From contig NZ_JACXJA010000027.1 of the NCBI RefSeq assembly GCF_014705615.1, forward strand, positions 62,001 through 126,000: a stretch of DNA of 64,000 bases, read 5' to 3'. Position 1 is the first letter of the stretch; each line of letters starts with the position of its first letter. Both the position numbers and the translations under genes were made by a program. The notes under the pieces were generated by a model. That model did not search any database. It worked only from the letters and a program-made list of their open reading frames with translations, and was not told the DNA's origin. Origin of the DNA: Paenibacillus oceani (GTDB lineage: Bacteria; Bacillota; Bacilli; Paenibacillales; NBRC-103111). Of the stretch, positions 15,588 through 25,402 are shown one piece after another.

Positions 15588-15814
15588 CTGTGTTCCTCTC
15601 TCCTCTACAACGTTAATCTTATTTATTGCAGCTGTCCCCGTTATGATACCTTGGGTGCTCCCGTATTGGCAATCCACTTGTGAAAGTGCATACATTTCTG
15701 CAACAGGACCTTACATTATTACATTCAGGATCGAACGGCGGTCCGCTATGATGAGAGTAATTGGAACCGGCACCTTAGCTTCCAACAACTTGAGACAAGA
15801 AGGGGAGTCATCGC

Positions 15815-17125
15815 ATGAAAAGAAGATCAGGCCGTCTGTTGTCAACCGCAGGACTAAGCTTGTTGATGGGGGCTGTCGCACTAACCGGCTGCTCCAACGA
15901 TACTAATAACGCTTCCGGCAAGACGCCGGATGCATCCGGCGGAACAGTGGAGCTTCGCGTGCTCTGGTGGGGATCGCAGGACCGTCACGACTTGACGATG
16001 AAAGCGATTAAGCTGTTCGAAGACAAAAATCCTACAATAAAAGTAACCCCGGAATATTCCGGATTCGACGGCTACTGGGACAAGCTGTCCGTACAAGTGG
16101 GCGGAGGGTCGGCACCGGACGTTATTCAGATGTCGACGGCTTACATCAACGATTATGTGAACCGGCAAGCGCTGCTGCCGCTGGACGGAACAGTCATCAA
16201 GCTGAGTGATATCGATGAAAGCACGCTTAGTACGGGCAAGCTGAACAACAAGCTATATGCGATCCCGGCCGGCATTAACTCGCAATCTTACGTCTACGAT
16301 CCGGCTATGCTCGCTAAGGCTGGCGTAAAGCTGCCCGAACACATGACTTGGGACGATCTGGCCGCCGCGGCGAAACAAGTCACCGAGAAGCTTGGCAAAG
16401 ACGTAATAGGCGTCACAAACGACAGCGGCTCCCCGGAAATGCTGCAATATTTCATCAGACAGAAGGGGATGGAGTTTTTCAAAGACGGCAAGCTGGGCTT
16501 CACGACCGAAGCGCTGACTGAGTTTTTCAACTACTGGGAGAAGCTGAGGAAGGAAGGCGCGGCTTCGACTCCGGAGCAGACCGCTTCTTACTTCGGAGCG
16601 CCGCTGGAGAAATATCCGATCGTAACGGGCAAAACGCCGTTCGCCCTGCTCTCTTCGAACCAGATCGGCTCCATCTCGACGCTGGCCAACCGTCCGCTTG
16701 AAATGACGTTCATTCCTAAGGCAAGCGGAGGCATGGATGCGGACTTTGTCTCGCCTTCCATGTACTGGTCGATTTATGCCAAAACCAAATATCCGAAGGA
16801 AGCTGCGCTGCTGATGGATTTCATGCTGAACGATCCGGAAGCGGGCAAAATTCTCGGTGCCAACCGCGGTGTCCCGGTATCCGGCAAAATCCGCGAGGCT
16901 TTGAAGCCGCAGTTGAACGATCTCGATAAGAAGCAGTTCGACTTCGTAGACAAGGTTACCAAGGTAGCGAAGCCGATTAACGTCATTGATCCGAAAGGCG
17001 CAGGCGAGGTCAGGCAACTGCTCGGTACGACTTCTCAAGAGATCCAGTTCGGCAAAAAAACGCCGGAGCAGGGCGCCAAAGAGTTTATGGACAAAGCGAA
17101 CGCCATCCTGGACAAAATGAAATAA
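15815..17125 (+). CDS. Sugar ABC transporter substrate-binding lipoprotein
   Basis: A 436-residue lipoprotein: signal peptide with lipobox LTGC (Cys26), Asn/Gly-rich spacer, and a family-1 carbohydrate-binding fold (ELRVLWWGSQDRHDL, APDVIQMSTAYINDY, LYAIPAGINSQSYVYDP). It should bind a sugar or oligosaccharide outside the membrane and deliver it to the two permeases that follow. AGAAGGGGAGTCATCGC is the ribosome site. First gene of a five-gene operon (binding protein, two permeases, YesM kinase, YesN regulator). The ATPase is absent, as usual for importers sharing an MsmX-type ATPase. Confidence 0.94.
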   Translation: MKRRSGRLLSTAGLSLLMGAVALTGCSNDTNNASGKTPDASGGTVELRVLWWGSQDRHDLTMKAIKLFEDKNPTIKVTPEYSGFDGYWDKLSVQVGGGSAPDVIQMSTAYINDYVNRQALLPLDGTVIKLSDIDESTLSTGKLNNKLYAIPAGINSQSYVYDPAMLAKAGVKLPEHMTWDDLAAAAKQVTEKLGKDVIGVTNDSGSPEMLQYFIRQKGMEFFKDGKLGFTTEALTEFFNYWEKLRKEGAASTPEQTASYFGAPLEKYPIVTGKTPFALLSSNQIGSISTLANRPLEMTFIPKASGGMDADFVSPSMYWSIYAKTKYPKEAALLMDFMLNDPEAGKILGANRGVPVSGKIREALKPQLNDLDKKQFDFVDKVTKVAKPINVIDPKGAGEVRQLLGTTSQEIQFGKKTPEQGAKEFMDKANAILDKMK

Positions 17126-17138
17126 TGCATTCCCCGGG

Positions 17139-17170
17139 AGGTACCGCGATAGCGATTCGCGGTACCTTTC
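17139..17170 (+). terminator. Hairpin between binding-protein and permease genes
   Basis: AGGTACCGCGA, 7-nt loop, TCGCGGTACCT (11 perfect pairs), followed by only TTTC. With a weak U-tract it probably acts as a partial terminator or mRNA-stabilising stem that keeps the binding protein more abundant than the permeases. Confidence 0.65.
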
Positions 17171-17197
17171 ATCACCAAGATCAAGGAGGCTCGTACC

Positions 17198-18091
17198 ATG
17201 CAAGGTAAACTGCTCCGACAAAACACGACCGCTTATCTGTTCATGCTGCCATGGCTGGTGGGTCTGCTCCTGTTCACGTTATGGCCCATGATTAGTTCCC
17301 TGTACTTATCTTTCACGCGTTTTGAATTGCTGCAGCCGTCCGAATGGATCGGCCTGCAAAATTTCAAAGAGATTTTTACGGCCGACGAGCGGTTCTGGCA
17401 ATCGTTGAAGGTCACGTTTCATTTCGTTGTCCTCTCCGTCCCGCTCAAGCTGTTGGCCGCCCTGCTTGTAGCGATGATGCTGAACCGTAATATTCGCGGC
17501 ATCGGCCTGTACCGCAGTCTCTATTATTTGCCTTCGCTGATCGGCGGCAGCGTGGCCGTATCGATCATGTGGCGTCAAATTTTCGGAGAGACGGGAGTCG
17601 TCAATGTCCTGCTCAGCATGTTCGGCCTGCAGGGGCCGATCTGGATCAGCAACCCGGATTACGCGATCTATACGTTAATCGCACTGGCCACCTGGCAGTT
17701 CGGCTCCTCCATGGTAATTTTCCTGGCGGGCTTGAAGCAAATCCCGGAACATCTATACGAAGCTTCGGCCATCGACGGAGCAGGGAAGGTGCAGCAATTT
17801 TTCCGTATTACGTTGCCCATGCTGTCGCCGGTGATGTTCTTTAATCTCGTTATGCAGGTAATCGGCGGATTTATGGTGTTCACCCAAGGGTTTATCGTTA
17901 CGAAGGGCGGTCCGATGGACGCTACGCTGTTTTATGCAATCTATTTGTACGAGAAAGGATTCAAATATTTTCAGATGGGCTACGCGTCCGCGCTTGCCTG
18001 GATTTTACTTGTCATTATCGGCATTTTCACCGCTATTTTGTTCAAAACCTCAAAAAAATGGGTTCACTACGAATCGGGGGGAGATAAATAA
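17198..18091 (+). CDS. Sugar ABC transporter permease (MalF/UgpA type)
   Basis: A 297-residue membrane protein with six predicted spans. LYEASAIDGAGKVQQFFRITLPMLSPV is the EAA loop that docks the ATPase (EAxxxDGA...LP), and the N-terminal TAYLFMLPWLVGLLLFT is typical of the MalF/UgpA group. It forms the heteromeric channel with the next gene. CAAGGAGGCTCGTACC precedes ATG 17198. The stop overlaps the next start by one base, giving translational coupling. Confidence 0.95.
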   Translation: MQGKLLRQNTTAYLFMLPWLVGLLLFTLWPMISSLYLSFTRFELLQPSEWIGLQNFKEIFTADERFWQSLKVTFHFVVLSVPLKLLAALLVAMMLNRNIRGIGLYRSLYYLPSLIGGSVAVSIMWRQIFGETGVVNVLLSMFGLQGPIWISNPDYAIYTLIALATWQFGSSMVIFLAGLKQIPEHLYEASAIDGAGKVQQFFRITLPMLSPVMFFNLVMQVIGGFMVFTQGFIVTKGGPMDATLFYAIYLYEKGFKYFQMGYASALAWILLVIIGIFTAILFKTSKKWVHYESGGDK

Positions 18092-18939
18092 TGAGACAAG
18101 CCGCTGTATTTCCGGCCAGTCGAATCTTATTGCATGTCCTGCTCGCGGTGGGGAGCCTCTTGATGCTGTACCCTGTCTTCTGGATGGTATTCGGTTCGGT
18201 TAAGCCGACAGCCGAAATATTCTCCTCGGTGTCCCTATTGCCGAAAACGTGGTTCTGGGACAACTACAAGCTCGGATGGAACGCTATACCACGGCTGGAT
18301 TTTGGGATCTTCCTGCGCAACTCGTTTACGATCTCGTTTCTGGTCGTCGTCGGCAATATCGTGTCCGCTTCCTTGGTTGCCTTTGCCTTCGCGCGTCTTA
18401 ACTTTACTTTGAAATCGTTATGGTTTGCGCTTATGCTAATGACGATGATGCTGCCGAGTCAAGTAACGCTCATCCCGCAGTATGTGCTGTTTCACAAGCT
18501 GGAGTGGGTGAATACGTACCTGCCGTTAACCGTGCCGCATTTCCTCGGAGCGGCTCCGTTCTTCGTGTTTCTGATGGTGCAGTTCATCCGGGGGATTCCG
18601 AAGGAGCTGGACGAGGCCGCGATCGTCGACGGGTGCAATACGTTCCAGATCTACTGGCGTATCGTAATGCCGCTGTGCGTGCCTGCCATCATTACGACGG
18701 CGATCTTCAGCTTTATTTGGACCTGGGATGATTTCTTCAGTCAATTGATCTATATTAATACAGTCAGCAAGTACACAGTGCCGCTTGGACTCCGGCTCTT
18801 TCTCGACGGCAGCGGCAAGAGCGAGTGGGGTCCCATGCTGGCCATGTCGGTTTTGTCTCTGGTACCAAGCTTCGTTTTCTTCCTGACGTGTCAGAAGTAT
18901 TTGGTTCAAGGAATCGCGACTACCGGACTGAAAGGCTAA
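18091..18939 (+). CDS. Sugar ABC transporter permease (MalG/UgpE type)
   Basis: A 282-residue membrane protein with six spans. ELDEAAIVDGCNTFQIYWRI plus VMPL is the EAA ATPase-docking loop; MLYPVFWMVFGSVKPTAEIF near the N terminus is characteristic of the second permease of CUT1 importers. It overlaps the first permease by one base (TAATG). Together with the lipoprotein at 15815 it completes the importer except for the ATPase. Thirty-one bases later comes the sensor kinase, so uptake and sensing are on one transcript. Confidence 0.95.
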   Translation: MRQAAVFPASRILLHVLLAVGSLLMLYPVFWMVFGSVKPTAEIFSSVSLLPKTWFWDNYKLGWNAIPRLDFGIFLRNSFTISFLVVVGNIVSASLVAFAFARLNFTLKSLWFALMLMTMMLPSQVTLIPQYVLFHKLEWVNTYLPLTVPHFLGAAPFFVFLMVQFIRGIPKELDEAAIVDGCNTFQIYWRIVMPLCVPAIITTAIFSFIWTWDDFFSQLIYINTVSKYTVPLGLRLFLDGSGKSEWGPMLAMSVLSLVPSFVFFLTCQKYLVQGIATTGLKG

Positions 18940-18970
18940 TTCGGGAGCTCCGTAAAGGTGGGGGACAAGG

Positions 18971-20890
18971 ATGGGTTCATGGATGAAAGATTGGCGGCTG
19001 CGCCCACTGCTCTTGCTCGTCTTCCTGGCGTTTACCGGTATTCTGCTGCTGCTAACGCTGGCTATCGCCTATTACGGGGTGTCCAAGATCATTACCGAGC
19101 ACACAAGCCAAGTTCGGCTGGAACTATTGAATGAAGCTCAGAAGCAGCTCACGGCCCAGTTTCGGGAAATCGAAGAAACCGGATTGGCGATCTCCACCCA
19201 CCCGGAATTACTCCAACTGTTATCGGGCAAATCCGCCGGTGTATTCGAAGCGATTCGCGGCCGGCAAAACGTGAATACGACCATCAACAGCTTCCTGTAC
19301 TCCAAAGCGTTCATCAGCAGCATTGTGGTGTACAGCAGCATGTACAACGATATTCCATACAGTGAGAAAGACCGGGTTCTGCCGCTGGACCGCATGCCGG
19401 TATACCCGGACATGATCCGCTTGGAGGCGGCGGACTCGATCTGGATCGGTTCGCACCCGGATACGACCGCTCTATACAACCAGCAGCCGGTCATTACGTT
19501 TTTGTCCAAAGTATACTCGTACAATGGAGCTGTGGCCGGTTATCTGGAAGTGAATGTGATTGAGAAAGCACTGGCGAAAATATTCCAGACGGATGACATG
19601 AATCAAGAGAGCATCCGTTTCATTCTGGATAGCGGAGGACGACTCATCTCGGTCCGTACGGGAACGAACACCGCTCCTGCTTTATTGGAGCATGAGGCTG
19701 CCAAGCAGGCTTGGTACACCAACCTGCAGACGGATCAGAATCAGGGCTACCGCAAAGTAAATCAGAACGGCAAAGCGTATCTGATGATGTATTCCCGGCC
19801 GAATCATGCACAGTGGAGAGTCGTGGAGATGATCCCGACCACCGTGCTGTACCGGCCGGTGTATACGATCCGCAACATGGTGCTGCTCGTAGGACTTTTC
19901 GGGATGCTGCTGTCCGTTCCCGTCGCTTTCTATTTATCGCGCCGGATCATTCGTCCTCTCCCGGAGCTGTTAAGCGGCTTTAAGCAGATGGAGACAGGGA
20001 ATTTCAACGTGCGTATGGGAGAGAACAACCACATTTTGGAGTTCAAGCTGCTCTCGGTGGCGTTTAACCGGACGAACGTTCAGCTCCATGACCTGCTCGA
20101 GCAATTGAAGGAAGAACATCGGGCCAAGCGGGAAGCCGAATTCGCCGCGCTGCAGTCGCAGATTAATCCGCATTTTCTGTACAATACGCTCGATATGATC
20201 AACTGGATGGCCGCAACCCGGGGCGTAAGCGAAATCAGCGTCCTGTCGACCAAGCTGGCCAAGTTGTTCCGGATTAGCCTCAGCAAAGGGAGAACCTTCA
20301 TTCCGCTGCGCGAAGAGCTGGAGCATTGCATTTTGTATATGGATCTGCAGCAAGCCCGGTTTAAAGATAAATTCGCTTATCGGATCGATGTGCCGCCGGA
20401 TCTGCAGCGTTATCTCGTTCCGAAACTGATTTTGCAGCCTTTTATTGAAAACTCGATCATTCACGGGTTTGGCGGCCATGATACCGTACATCCGACCATC
20501 ACGATTCAAGCTTGGGAGGTAAAGGGTTCCAGGCGCAGCAGTCTCCGTATTCGTATTGAAGACAATGGCAAAGGCATGCAGCACGAGGCGTCCCTGGCTC
20601 CGCAAGCGACTGGAGGCAAGCCGGATGCGGACGGGAACAGCGGTTACGGCATCGGCAACGTCATGCAGCGCATCCAGCTGTATTTCGGCCGCGAATATGG
20701 CGTGAAGGTCGAGAGCCGTGACTCCGGGGGTTATGGGCAAGAGGAACCGGGAGCGCACGACGAGAGGTGCCAAGAGAAGCGGACGGATTCGCAGATAGGG
20801 GTTCGCGCCGAGCTGACGCTTCCTGTCCTGACCTCGCAAGAGGATGTCGCACCGTATGTGAAGACCGGAGGGACGAGGCCTGATGCGTAA
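18971..20890 (+). CDS. YesM-type sensor histidine kinase
   Basis: A 639-residue membrane kinase: TM1 (about 14-38), a large extracellular sensor domain (about 40-290, dCache-like), TM2 (about 300-320), HAMP (SRRIIRPLPELLSGFKQM), a His_kinase domain with QINPHFLYNTLDMINW (phospho-acceptor His401), and a HATPase domain (ENSIIHGFGG, IRIEDNGKGM, GYGIGNVMQRI). It is expected to sense extracellular sugar or the loaded binding protein and phosphorylate the adjacent YesN regulator. The region between the last ATPase motif and the C terminus is longer and more charged than usual. It overlaps the regulator gene by 8 bp. Confidence 0.94.
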   Translation: MGSWMKDWRLRPLLLLVFLAFTGILLLLTLAIAYYGVSKIITEHTSQVRLELLNEAQKQLTAQFREIEETGLAISTHPELLQLLSGKSAGVFEAIRGRQNVNTTINSFLYSKAFISSIVVYSSMYNDIPYSEKDRVLPLDRMPVYPDMIRLEAADSIWIGSHPDTTALYNQQPVITFLSKVYSYNGAVAGYLEVNVIEKALAKIFQTDDMNQESIRFILDSGGRLISVRTGTNTAPALLEHEAAKQAWYTNLQTDQNQGYRKVNQNGKAYLMMYSRPNHAQWRVVEMIPTTVLYRPVYTIRNMVLLVGLFGMLLSVPVAFYLSRRIIRPLPELLSGFKQMETGNFNVRMGENNHILEFKLLSVAFNRTNVQLHDLLEQLKEEHRAKREAEFAALQSQINPHFLYNTLDMINWMAATRGVSEISVLSTKLAKLFRISLSKGRTFIPLREELEHCILYMDLQQARFKDKFAYRIDVPPDLQRYLVPKLILQPFIENSIIHGFGGHDTVHPTITIQAWEVKGSRRSSLRIRIEDNGKGMQHEASLAPQATGGKPDADGNSGYGIGNVMQRIQLYFGREYGVKVESRDSGGYGQEEPGAHDERCQEKRTDSQIGVRAELTLPVLTSQEDVAPYVKTGGTRPDA

Positions 20891-22496
20891 AATACTGATT
20901 GTGGACGATGAGTTTCATGTCACGGAAGGGTTAAAGGCGATGATCCAGTGGGAGCGGCTGAGCGTCGGTAAAGTATTTACCGCTTCGGACGGATGGGAAG
21001 CCTGGGAGCTATACCAGAAGGAACGGCCGGATCTCGTGCTGACCGACGTGTACATGCCCAGGATGAACGGGCTTCAGCTCGCTTCGAAAATACGGGAAAT
21101 CGACACCGATGTGCCAATTCTCATCCTGAGCGGGTTCGATGAATTCGAATATGCGCGAGGCGCCTTGCATCTGCAAGTGGCGAAATATATGCTCAAGCCG
21201 GCTGTATTCACCGAGATTCAAGAGGCGCTGGAGGAAACGGTAGCCGAGCTTGACGCCGCCTCGGAACGAAGCGCCTATATGGACCAATTTGTCGAGCAGA
21301 TGAAGAGGAATGTGCCGATTCTTCGCGAACAATTCCTGTTCGACCTGGTGACGAGAGGGCGAAGCGGAACGGAGCCCGATGCCGGCGTTCTCGCCTTTTA
21401 TGAACTGGACCGGGCGGTCTTGACCGGCGCTATCGCCTTAAGCATCGCGCTGTACAGGCCGATTCACGGGCGTGCCGCCACAGAGAAGGATTGGCAGCTG
21501 TTCAAGTACTCCACCGTTAATATCATGGAGGAACTAAGCGGGCAATTGAATATACGTGCCTATACGCTTCGTTATGTGGAGGACCGGTTAATCCTGCTGC
21601 TGCCCAATGCGGATAGCTCACAAGCGCTCTCGGATGCCCGACGGCTGGGGGAGGAGCTGATCCGGCAAGTGACATCCAAGCTTGCCATCGACCTGAACGT
21701 GGGGATCGGCCGCTGGATCGGCCATGCATCGGACTACCCGTTGTCGTATGAAGATTCGCTGGAAAGTCTGAAATGGATCGAATACGAAGGCTCCAACAAA
21801 ATCGGGACGGCGGAGCAGTTCAAGCGTGTGCAAAATTACGTGCCGGACTACTCGCTGGAAAGAGTGAAACTGCTCGTCGATTATATCCGGAACCACGAAT
21901 CGCAGGAAGCGATGCAGATGTGGTCTCTGATCGAGGCGGATGTGCTGCAATCGGAGCCGCCCCTGTTTTATGTGCAAAATCTGTGCGTGTCGCTGATCAG
22001 CCGGATGATGCTGGAGCTGCTGCCAGAGGAGCACCCGCTGCCCGCCAATCTGCATGTAACCGTACAAGACATTTACCACACCCGTGCCGTCGAAACGATT
22101 TTATCGGCAGTCCGGGAATTGCTTCGTGAGCTGCTGCTTGCGATGCAGCACCAATACAACGCGTATCGGCAGGACGGGTACATTCATAAAATTAGCGAGT
22201 ATGTAGAAAAGCATTATCAGGAGAACATCTCTTTCGCCGATCTCGCCAAGCAGCTTCATGTCACCCGGAACTATCTCAGCTTTCTGTTCAAGAAGGAGAA
22301 GGGCGTCAGCTTCATGACGTATTTAACGGCTTACCGCATCCAAAAGGCCAAAGAGCTGCTTCGCACCCGCCAGCATCTCGTCTATGAAGTGGCGGAGAAG
22401 GTAGGATATTCGGACCCTGCTTACTTCAGCCGGGTATTCAAGTCTGCTACCGGCACGACGCCTGCAGAATATGCGATGGGGCTCGGAACCGTTTGA
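20883..22496 (+). CDS. YesN-type response regulator, AraC family
   Basis: A 537-residue regulator. Receiver domain 1-120 with Asp55 as phospho-acceptor (LVLTDVYMPRMNG) and the conserved lysine in YMLKPA; a long central linker domain; and a C-terminal AraC pair of helix-turn-helix motifs (FADLAKQLHVTRNYLSFLFK and VYEVAEKVGYSDPAYFSRVF). Phosphorylated by the upstream YesM kinase, it should activate the importer operon and possibly the divergent oxidoreductase gene. Last gene of the operon; a bidirectional terminator follows. Confidence 0.94.
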   Translation: MRKILIVDDEFHVTEGLKAMIQWERLSVGKVFTASDGWEAWELYQKERPDLVLTDVYMPRMNGLQLASKIREIDTDVPILILSGFDEFEYARGALHLQVAKYMLKPAVFTEIQEALEETVAELDAASERSAYMDQFVEQMKRNVPILREQFLFDLVTRGRSGTEPDAGVLAFYELDRAVLTGAIALSIALYRPIHGRAATEKDWQLFKYSTVNIMEELSGQLNIRAYTLRYVEDRLILLLPNADSSQALSDARRLGEELIRQVTSKLAIDLNVGIGRWIGHASDYPLSYEDSLESLKWIEYEGSNKIGTAEQFKRVQNYVPDYSLERVKLLVDYIRNHESQEAMQMWSLIEADVLQSEPPLFYVQNLCVSLISRMMLELLPEEHPLPANLHVTVQDIYHTRAVETILSAVRELLRELLLAMQHQYNAYRQDGYIHKISEYVEKHYQENISFADLAKQLHVTRNYLSFLFKKEKGVSFMTYLTAYRIQKAKELLRTRQHLVYEVAEKVGYSDPAYFSRVFKSATGTTPAEYAMGLGTV

Positions 22497-22500
22497 ATAG

Positions 22501-22546
22501 AAGACCTCCAGACTCACCGTCATGGTGCAGGTTGGAGGTCTTATTA
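22501..22546. terminator. Bidirectional intrinsic terminator
   Basis: AAGACCTCCA/TGGAGGTCTT, a 10-bp perfect stem with an inner pairing, between the convergent YesN and ceramidase-like genes; TTATT follows on the plus strand. Confidence 0.85.
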
Positions 22547-22558
22547 CAATGACGGGGG

Positions 22559-23893
22559 TTACGGATTTCGGATCAATGCGGCTATAGCTTGCTGGATGTC
22601 AGTCTCGATCCCAGGGTCGAACGGCCCCGGCAGATTGAAATAACGGAATGAAGTAGCCCCTTCGTAGCCGCCTTCGTGAACCTGCCGCGCCGTAGGGACG
22701 TAACCGATCATCCCGTTGCTGTAAGCGACGGGAAGCACTTGCCCGGCGGTATGGGCCTTGACAAACAAGCCGTACTCCATGACGACTTCCCCGTTCATCG
22801 CCAGGAAACTCAGCCCTTCGGCCAGCTGGACGTACGTCAGCTCCAGCAGCACGGGACTGCGAAACCGGTCCGGGTTATGAAGCATAGTTCCGCTCCATTC
22901 TCCCATAATATCTTCGTGGTGCAGCCAGCCGCGCAGCATGTCCTCGGAGGGCAAGGGCTGCAGCTTCAACGGAACTGAAGCTTGTCGTGTACAGACAAGG
23001 GAAAGGGGCAAACGGCGCATGGCCCCTTTAAGTACGGCCTGGATCGTGTCGAACAACTGATCACCCATCCGTCTGACTTCCGGCGCGCCGCCGTAAACGA
23101 ACTTGCCGTCCTGAACCAGATGGGGGCGCACGTCTCCCGTGCAGCCTTGCAAGTACCCGCAAATCACGTCCCCGCCAAGCTCGGCTTCCAACCGGTCCAT
23201 CGCCGCTCCGCAAAACTCCGAGGATACTTCGTTGCGGTTGCTGATTGTTGGATGGCAGGTATAGTGGGTCAGCACCCCTTTGAGGGAGCCATCCTCTCTT
23301 GCGAATGCAAATACGGTCACGTCCCGGTCTACGGGACCGAGCTCGTTCGGCTCTCCTCGCACGAGTCCTTCCACCAGCTTGCGCCGATTCACGTTAATCC
23401 CGCACGTTCCCGCGCCGCGGCGAACCTGGACGGTCTCCGCATCCGCCGCCGCCCGGGCGGCGCCTTCCAGTACTTGCTCCTCCAGCCAATCCAAGTATTC
23501 GGGCGAAGGCGTGCCGATCACCTTGGACAGCTGCGCCGAAGTTTGGGGACCGGAATGAGTATGCGTAGCATGCATAATAATCGAGCGCTCCTCCAAGCCG
23601 AAGCGCTCCTTCAGCTTGCGTCTAAGTCCCGGCATCCGGTCCGTGCCCCAGCAGATCAAGTCTGCGGTTACGAGGAGCACCGGCCGGGAAGAGGCGGGAC
23701 CGGCCGCGTTACTATCGTAAGAAAGGAGCCGCGCTTGCTCGAACCAGTAAAACCGGGCGAACAGAGGCTGAGCCACATGCTCGAACGATCCCGAGCGGGA
23801 GGAGAATCCCGCGAGCGTCATAGGCTGCCGGGGTGTAATATCGAGCTTGGCCGTCCCCAGCCTCAGAGCAAAGCCGTCTGCCCCTTTAAGCAT
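22559..23893 (-). CDS. Neutral/alkaline ceramidase-like protein
   Basis: A 444-residue protein with the N-terminal blocks of the neutral/alkaline non-lysosomal ceramidase family: KLDITPRQPMTLAGFSSRSG, LLVTADLICWG, IIMHATHTHSGPQ (zinc histidines) and LTHYTCHPTISNRNEVSSEF. Bacterial ceramidases split N-acyl-sphingosine, but many Paenibacillus relatives are shorter, lack a signal peptide and occur beside sugar genes, so the true substrate may differ. There is no export signal and no C-terminal Ig-like domain. It starts inside the last codons of the DegT aminotransferase gene (8-bp overlap), so both are one operon. Confidence 0.8.
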   Translation of the reverse strand: MLKGADGFALRLGTAKLDITPRQPMTLAGFSSRSGSFEHVAQPLFARFYWFEQARLLSYDSNAAGPASSRPVLLVTADLICWGTDRMPGLRRKLKERFGLEERSIIMHATHTHSGPQTSAQLSKVIGTPSPEYLDWLEEQVLEGAARAAADAETVQVRRGAGTCGINVNRRKLVEGLVRGEPNELGPVDRDVTVFAFAREDGSLKGVLTHYTCHPTISNRNEVSSEFCGAAMDRLEAELGGDVICGYLQGCTGDVRPHLVQDGKFVYGGAPEVRRMGDQLFDTIQAVLKGAMRRLPLSLVCTRQASVPLKLQPLPSEDMLRGWLHHEDIMGEWSGTMLHNPDRFRSPVLLELTYVQLAEGLSFLAMNGEVVMEYGLFVKAHTAGQVLPVAYSNGMIGYVPTARQVHEGGYEGATSFRYFNLPGPFDPGIETDIQQAIAALIRNP

Positions 23894-25088
23894 AGGAGTC
23901 TGCCACCTTCGCTATGGCCCGGGCGATATCGTCTACATCCGCTTCCGTTCCGAGCAGCAAGTTCTGATGCAGCCAGATGACCTCGCGCGTGCACATCCGT
24001 TCTGTTACCGGACAACTGTACGTCTGGCGTGTTCCGGATCGTTTGGCCGAATCGTTGAGGATCGCTTCGTTCAGGTGCAGCGGGATGTAGCCCGGATTCG
24101 CATGAACGCCCTCGGCCGTCAGTTTCTCCATAAAATCGGACTTCTCGATCCGGGCAGCTAATGCCGGGTCCAGCTTGAACATATATAAGTGATACGCATG
24201 AGTCGTTATTCTTGGATCGCGCTTCACCGTGACGATTCCCGGGATAACGGACAGCAGCTCGGAGAGGCGGGCAGCATTACGTTCCCGCGTCTCGTTTTGC
24301 TGCCCAAGTCGGGACAGCTGGCCGAGGCCGATCGCCGCTTGGAACTCCGTCATCCGGAAGTTCCAGCCGACATGCTCATGCTGGTACCAGGCTCCGTTCT
24401 TGATGCGTCCGCAGTTGCTCAGCGACCAGGCCATATCGGCGATGCGGTCGCTGTTGGTCAAAATGACGCCGCCTTCTCCGGCGTTGATGTTCTTGCTGGA
24501 CTGCAGGCTGAAGGTCGCGACGTCGCCAAGCGTGCCGACGCCCCGGCCTTCCCAGCTGGCTCCGACCGCCTGTGCCGCGTCTTCCATCAGAACGAGGCCA
24601 TGCTTGTCCGCGATCTCCCGCAGCCGGGTCATGTTCGCAGGCGCCCCGGCGATATGCACCGCCACGATCCCCTTGGTTTTAGGGGTGATAGCCTCCTCGA
24701 CCAGCTCCGGATTCAACAGCAGCGTCTCTTCCTCCACATCTACGAATACCGGGATCGCCCCCAGGAGCAGCGTAGCCGTGGCTGTTGCAATGAACGTATA
24801 GGAGGGCATAATCACTTCATCGCCCGGCTGAATGCCTGCTGCCTGCAACGCAAGCGTAATCGCGACGGTTCCGTTTGCGACGGAAACGGCATGTTTCGCG
24901 CCATGCAGGTTGGCGAATTGCTGCTCGAAGGCCGGCAGCTTGATCCGCCCGGTGCCGCCCCATTTGCCGGAGCGGAACACCTCCAGCAGCAGTTTTTCTT
25001 CCGTCTCATCAAAAATCGGCCATTCCGGGAAAGGTTTCGTCCGTACGGGCTGGCCTCCGTGAATGGCTAATGATCCTGATTTCATCAT
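23886..25088 (-). CDS. DegT/DnrJ/EryC1/StrS aminotransferase
   Basis: A 400-residue PLP enzyme of the nucleotide-sugar aminotransferase family. VSVANGTVAITLALQAAGI, GDEVIMPSYTFIATATA, EDAAQAVGASWEGRGVGT and FSLQSSKNINAGEGG (with the PLP lysine) are present. Such enzymes add an amino group to a keto-sugar for surface glycans or natural products; some relatives act in cyclitol metabolism. ATG 25088 is preceded by AAGGGGGAA; the longer frame to 25280 is unsupported. Operon partner of the ceramidase-like gene; 314 bp separate it from the divergent O-antigen-ligase-like gene. Confidence 0.9.
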   Translation of the reverse strand: MMKSGSLAIHGGQPVRTKPFPEWPIFDETEEKLLLEVFRSGKWGGTGRIKLPAFEQQFANLHGAKHAVSVANGTVAITLALQAAGIQPGDEVIMPSYTFIATATATLLLGAIPVFVDVEEETLLLNPELVEEAITPKTKGIVAVHIAGAPANMTRLREIADKHGLVLMEDAAQAVGASWEGRGVGTLGDVATFSLQSSKNINAGEGGVILTNSDRIADMAWSLSNCGRIKNGAWYQHEHVGWNFRMTEFQAAIGLGQLSRLGQQNETRERNAARLSELLSVIPGIVTVKRDPRITTHAYHLYMFKLDPALAARIEKSDFMEKLTAEGVHANPGYIPLHLNEAILNDSAKRSGTRQTYSCPVTERMCTREVIWLHQNLLLGTEADVDDIARAIAKVADSYA

Positions 25089-25402
25089 GGTTGTATTCCC
25101 CCTTCCAAGTCTGTTTCTAGCATACATGCAGCGGTTTGGCGCTGTGAATGCAGAAAGGTATGGTCGGGTTGGAAAAAGGTACGATCCGGCGGAATATAAG
25201 GACCGTCGGCTATCTGATTCGGGGTGTTTGACGGTCGCTTTCCTTGGCCTGCGTCTGCGGGATTTCTTTGTATGGGTCAATCCATAGGAATATAAAGGAA
25301 AATAAGGAAAGATGTCGAATAAGAACAGTTACTGTCTGTTTTTAACGTTGGATGTCGTGCTGCCTTAGTAATAGAAATAATGGCGGGAGAAAAGAGGAAC
25401 CT
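25089..25402. other. Divergent intergenic region, no gene seen
   Basis: It holds the promoters of the aminotransferase (minus) and the O-antigen-ligase-like gene (plus). A weak inverted pair AACAG/CTGTT followed by TTT lies at 25325-25345. I see no clear promoter boxes or coding region. Confidence 0.5.

Noticed and set aside
15681-15694. TGAAAGTGCATACA as a cre site before the importer operon
   Set aside because: 12 of 14 matches but the central CG is lost, so it is weaker than the sites at 7047 and 7137.
16253-17221. Minus-strand open frame opposite the sugar-binding lipoprotein
   Set aside because: Arg-rich shadow of the coding strand with no start signal.
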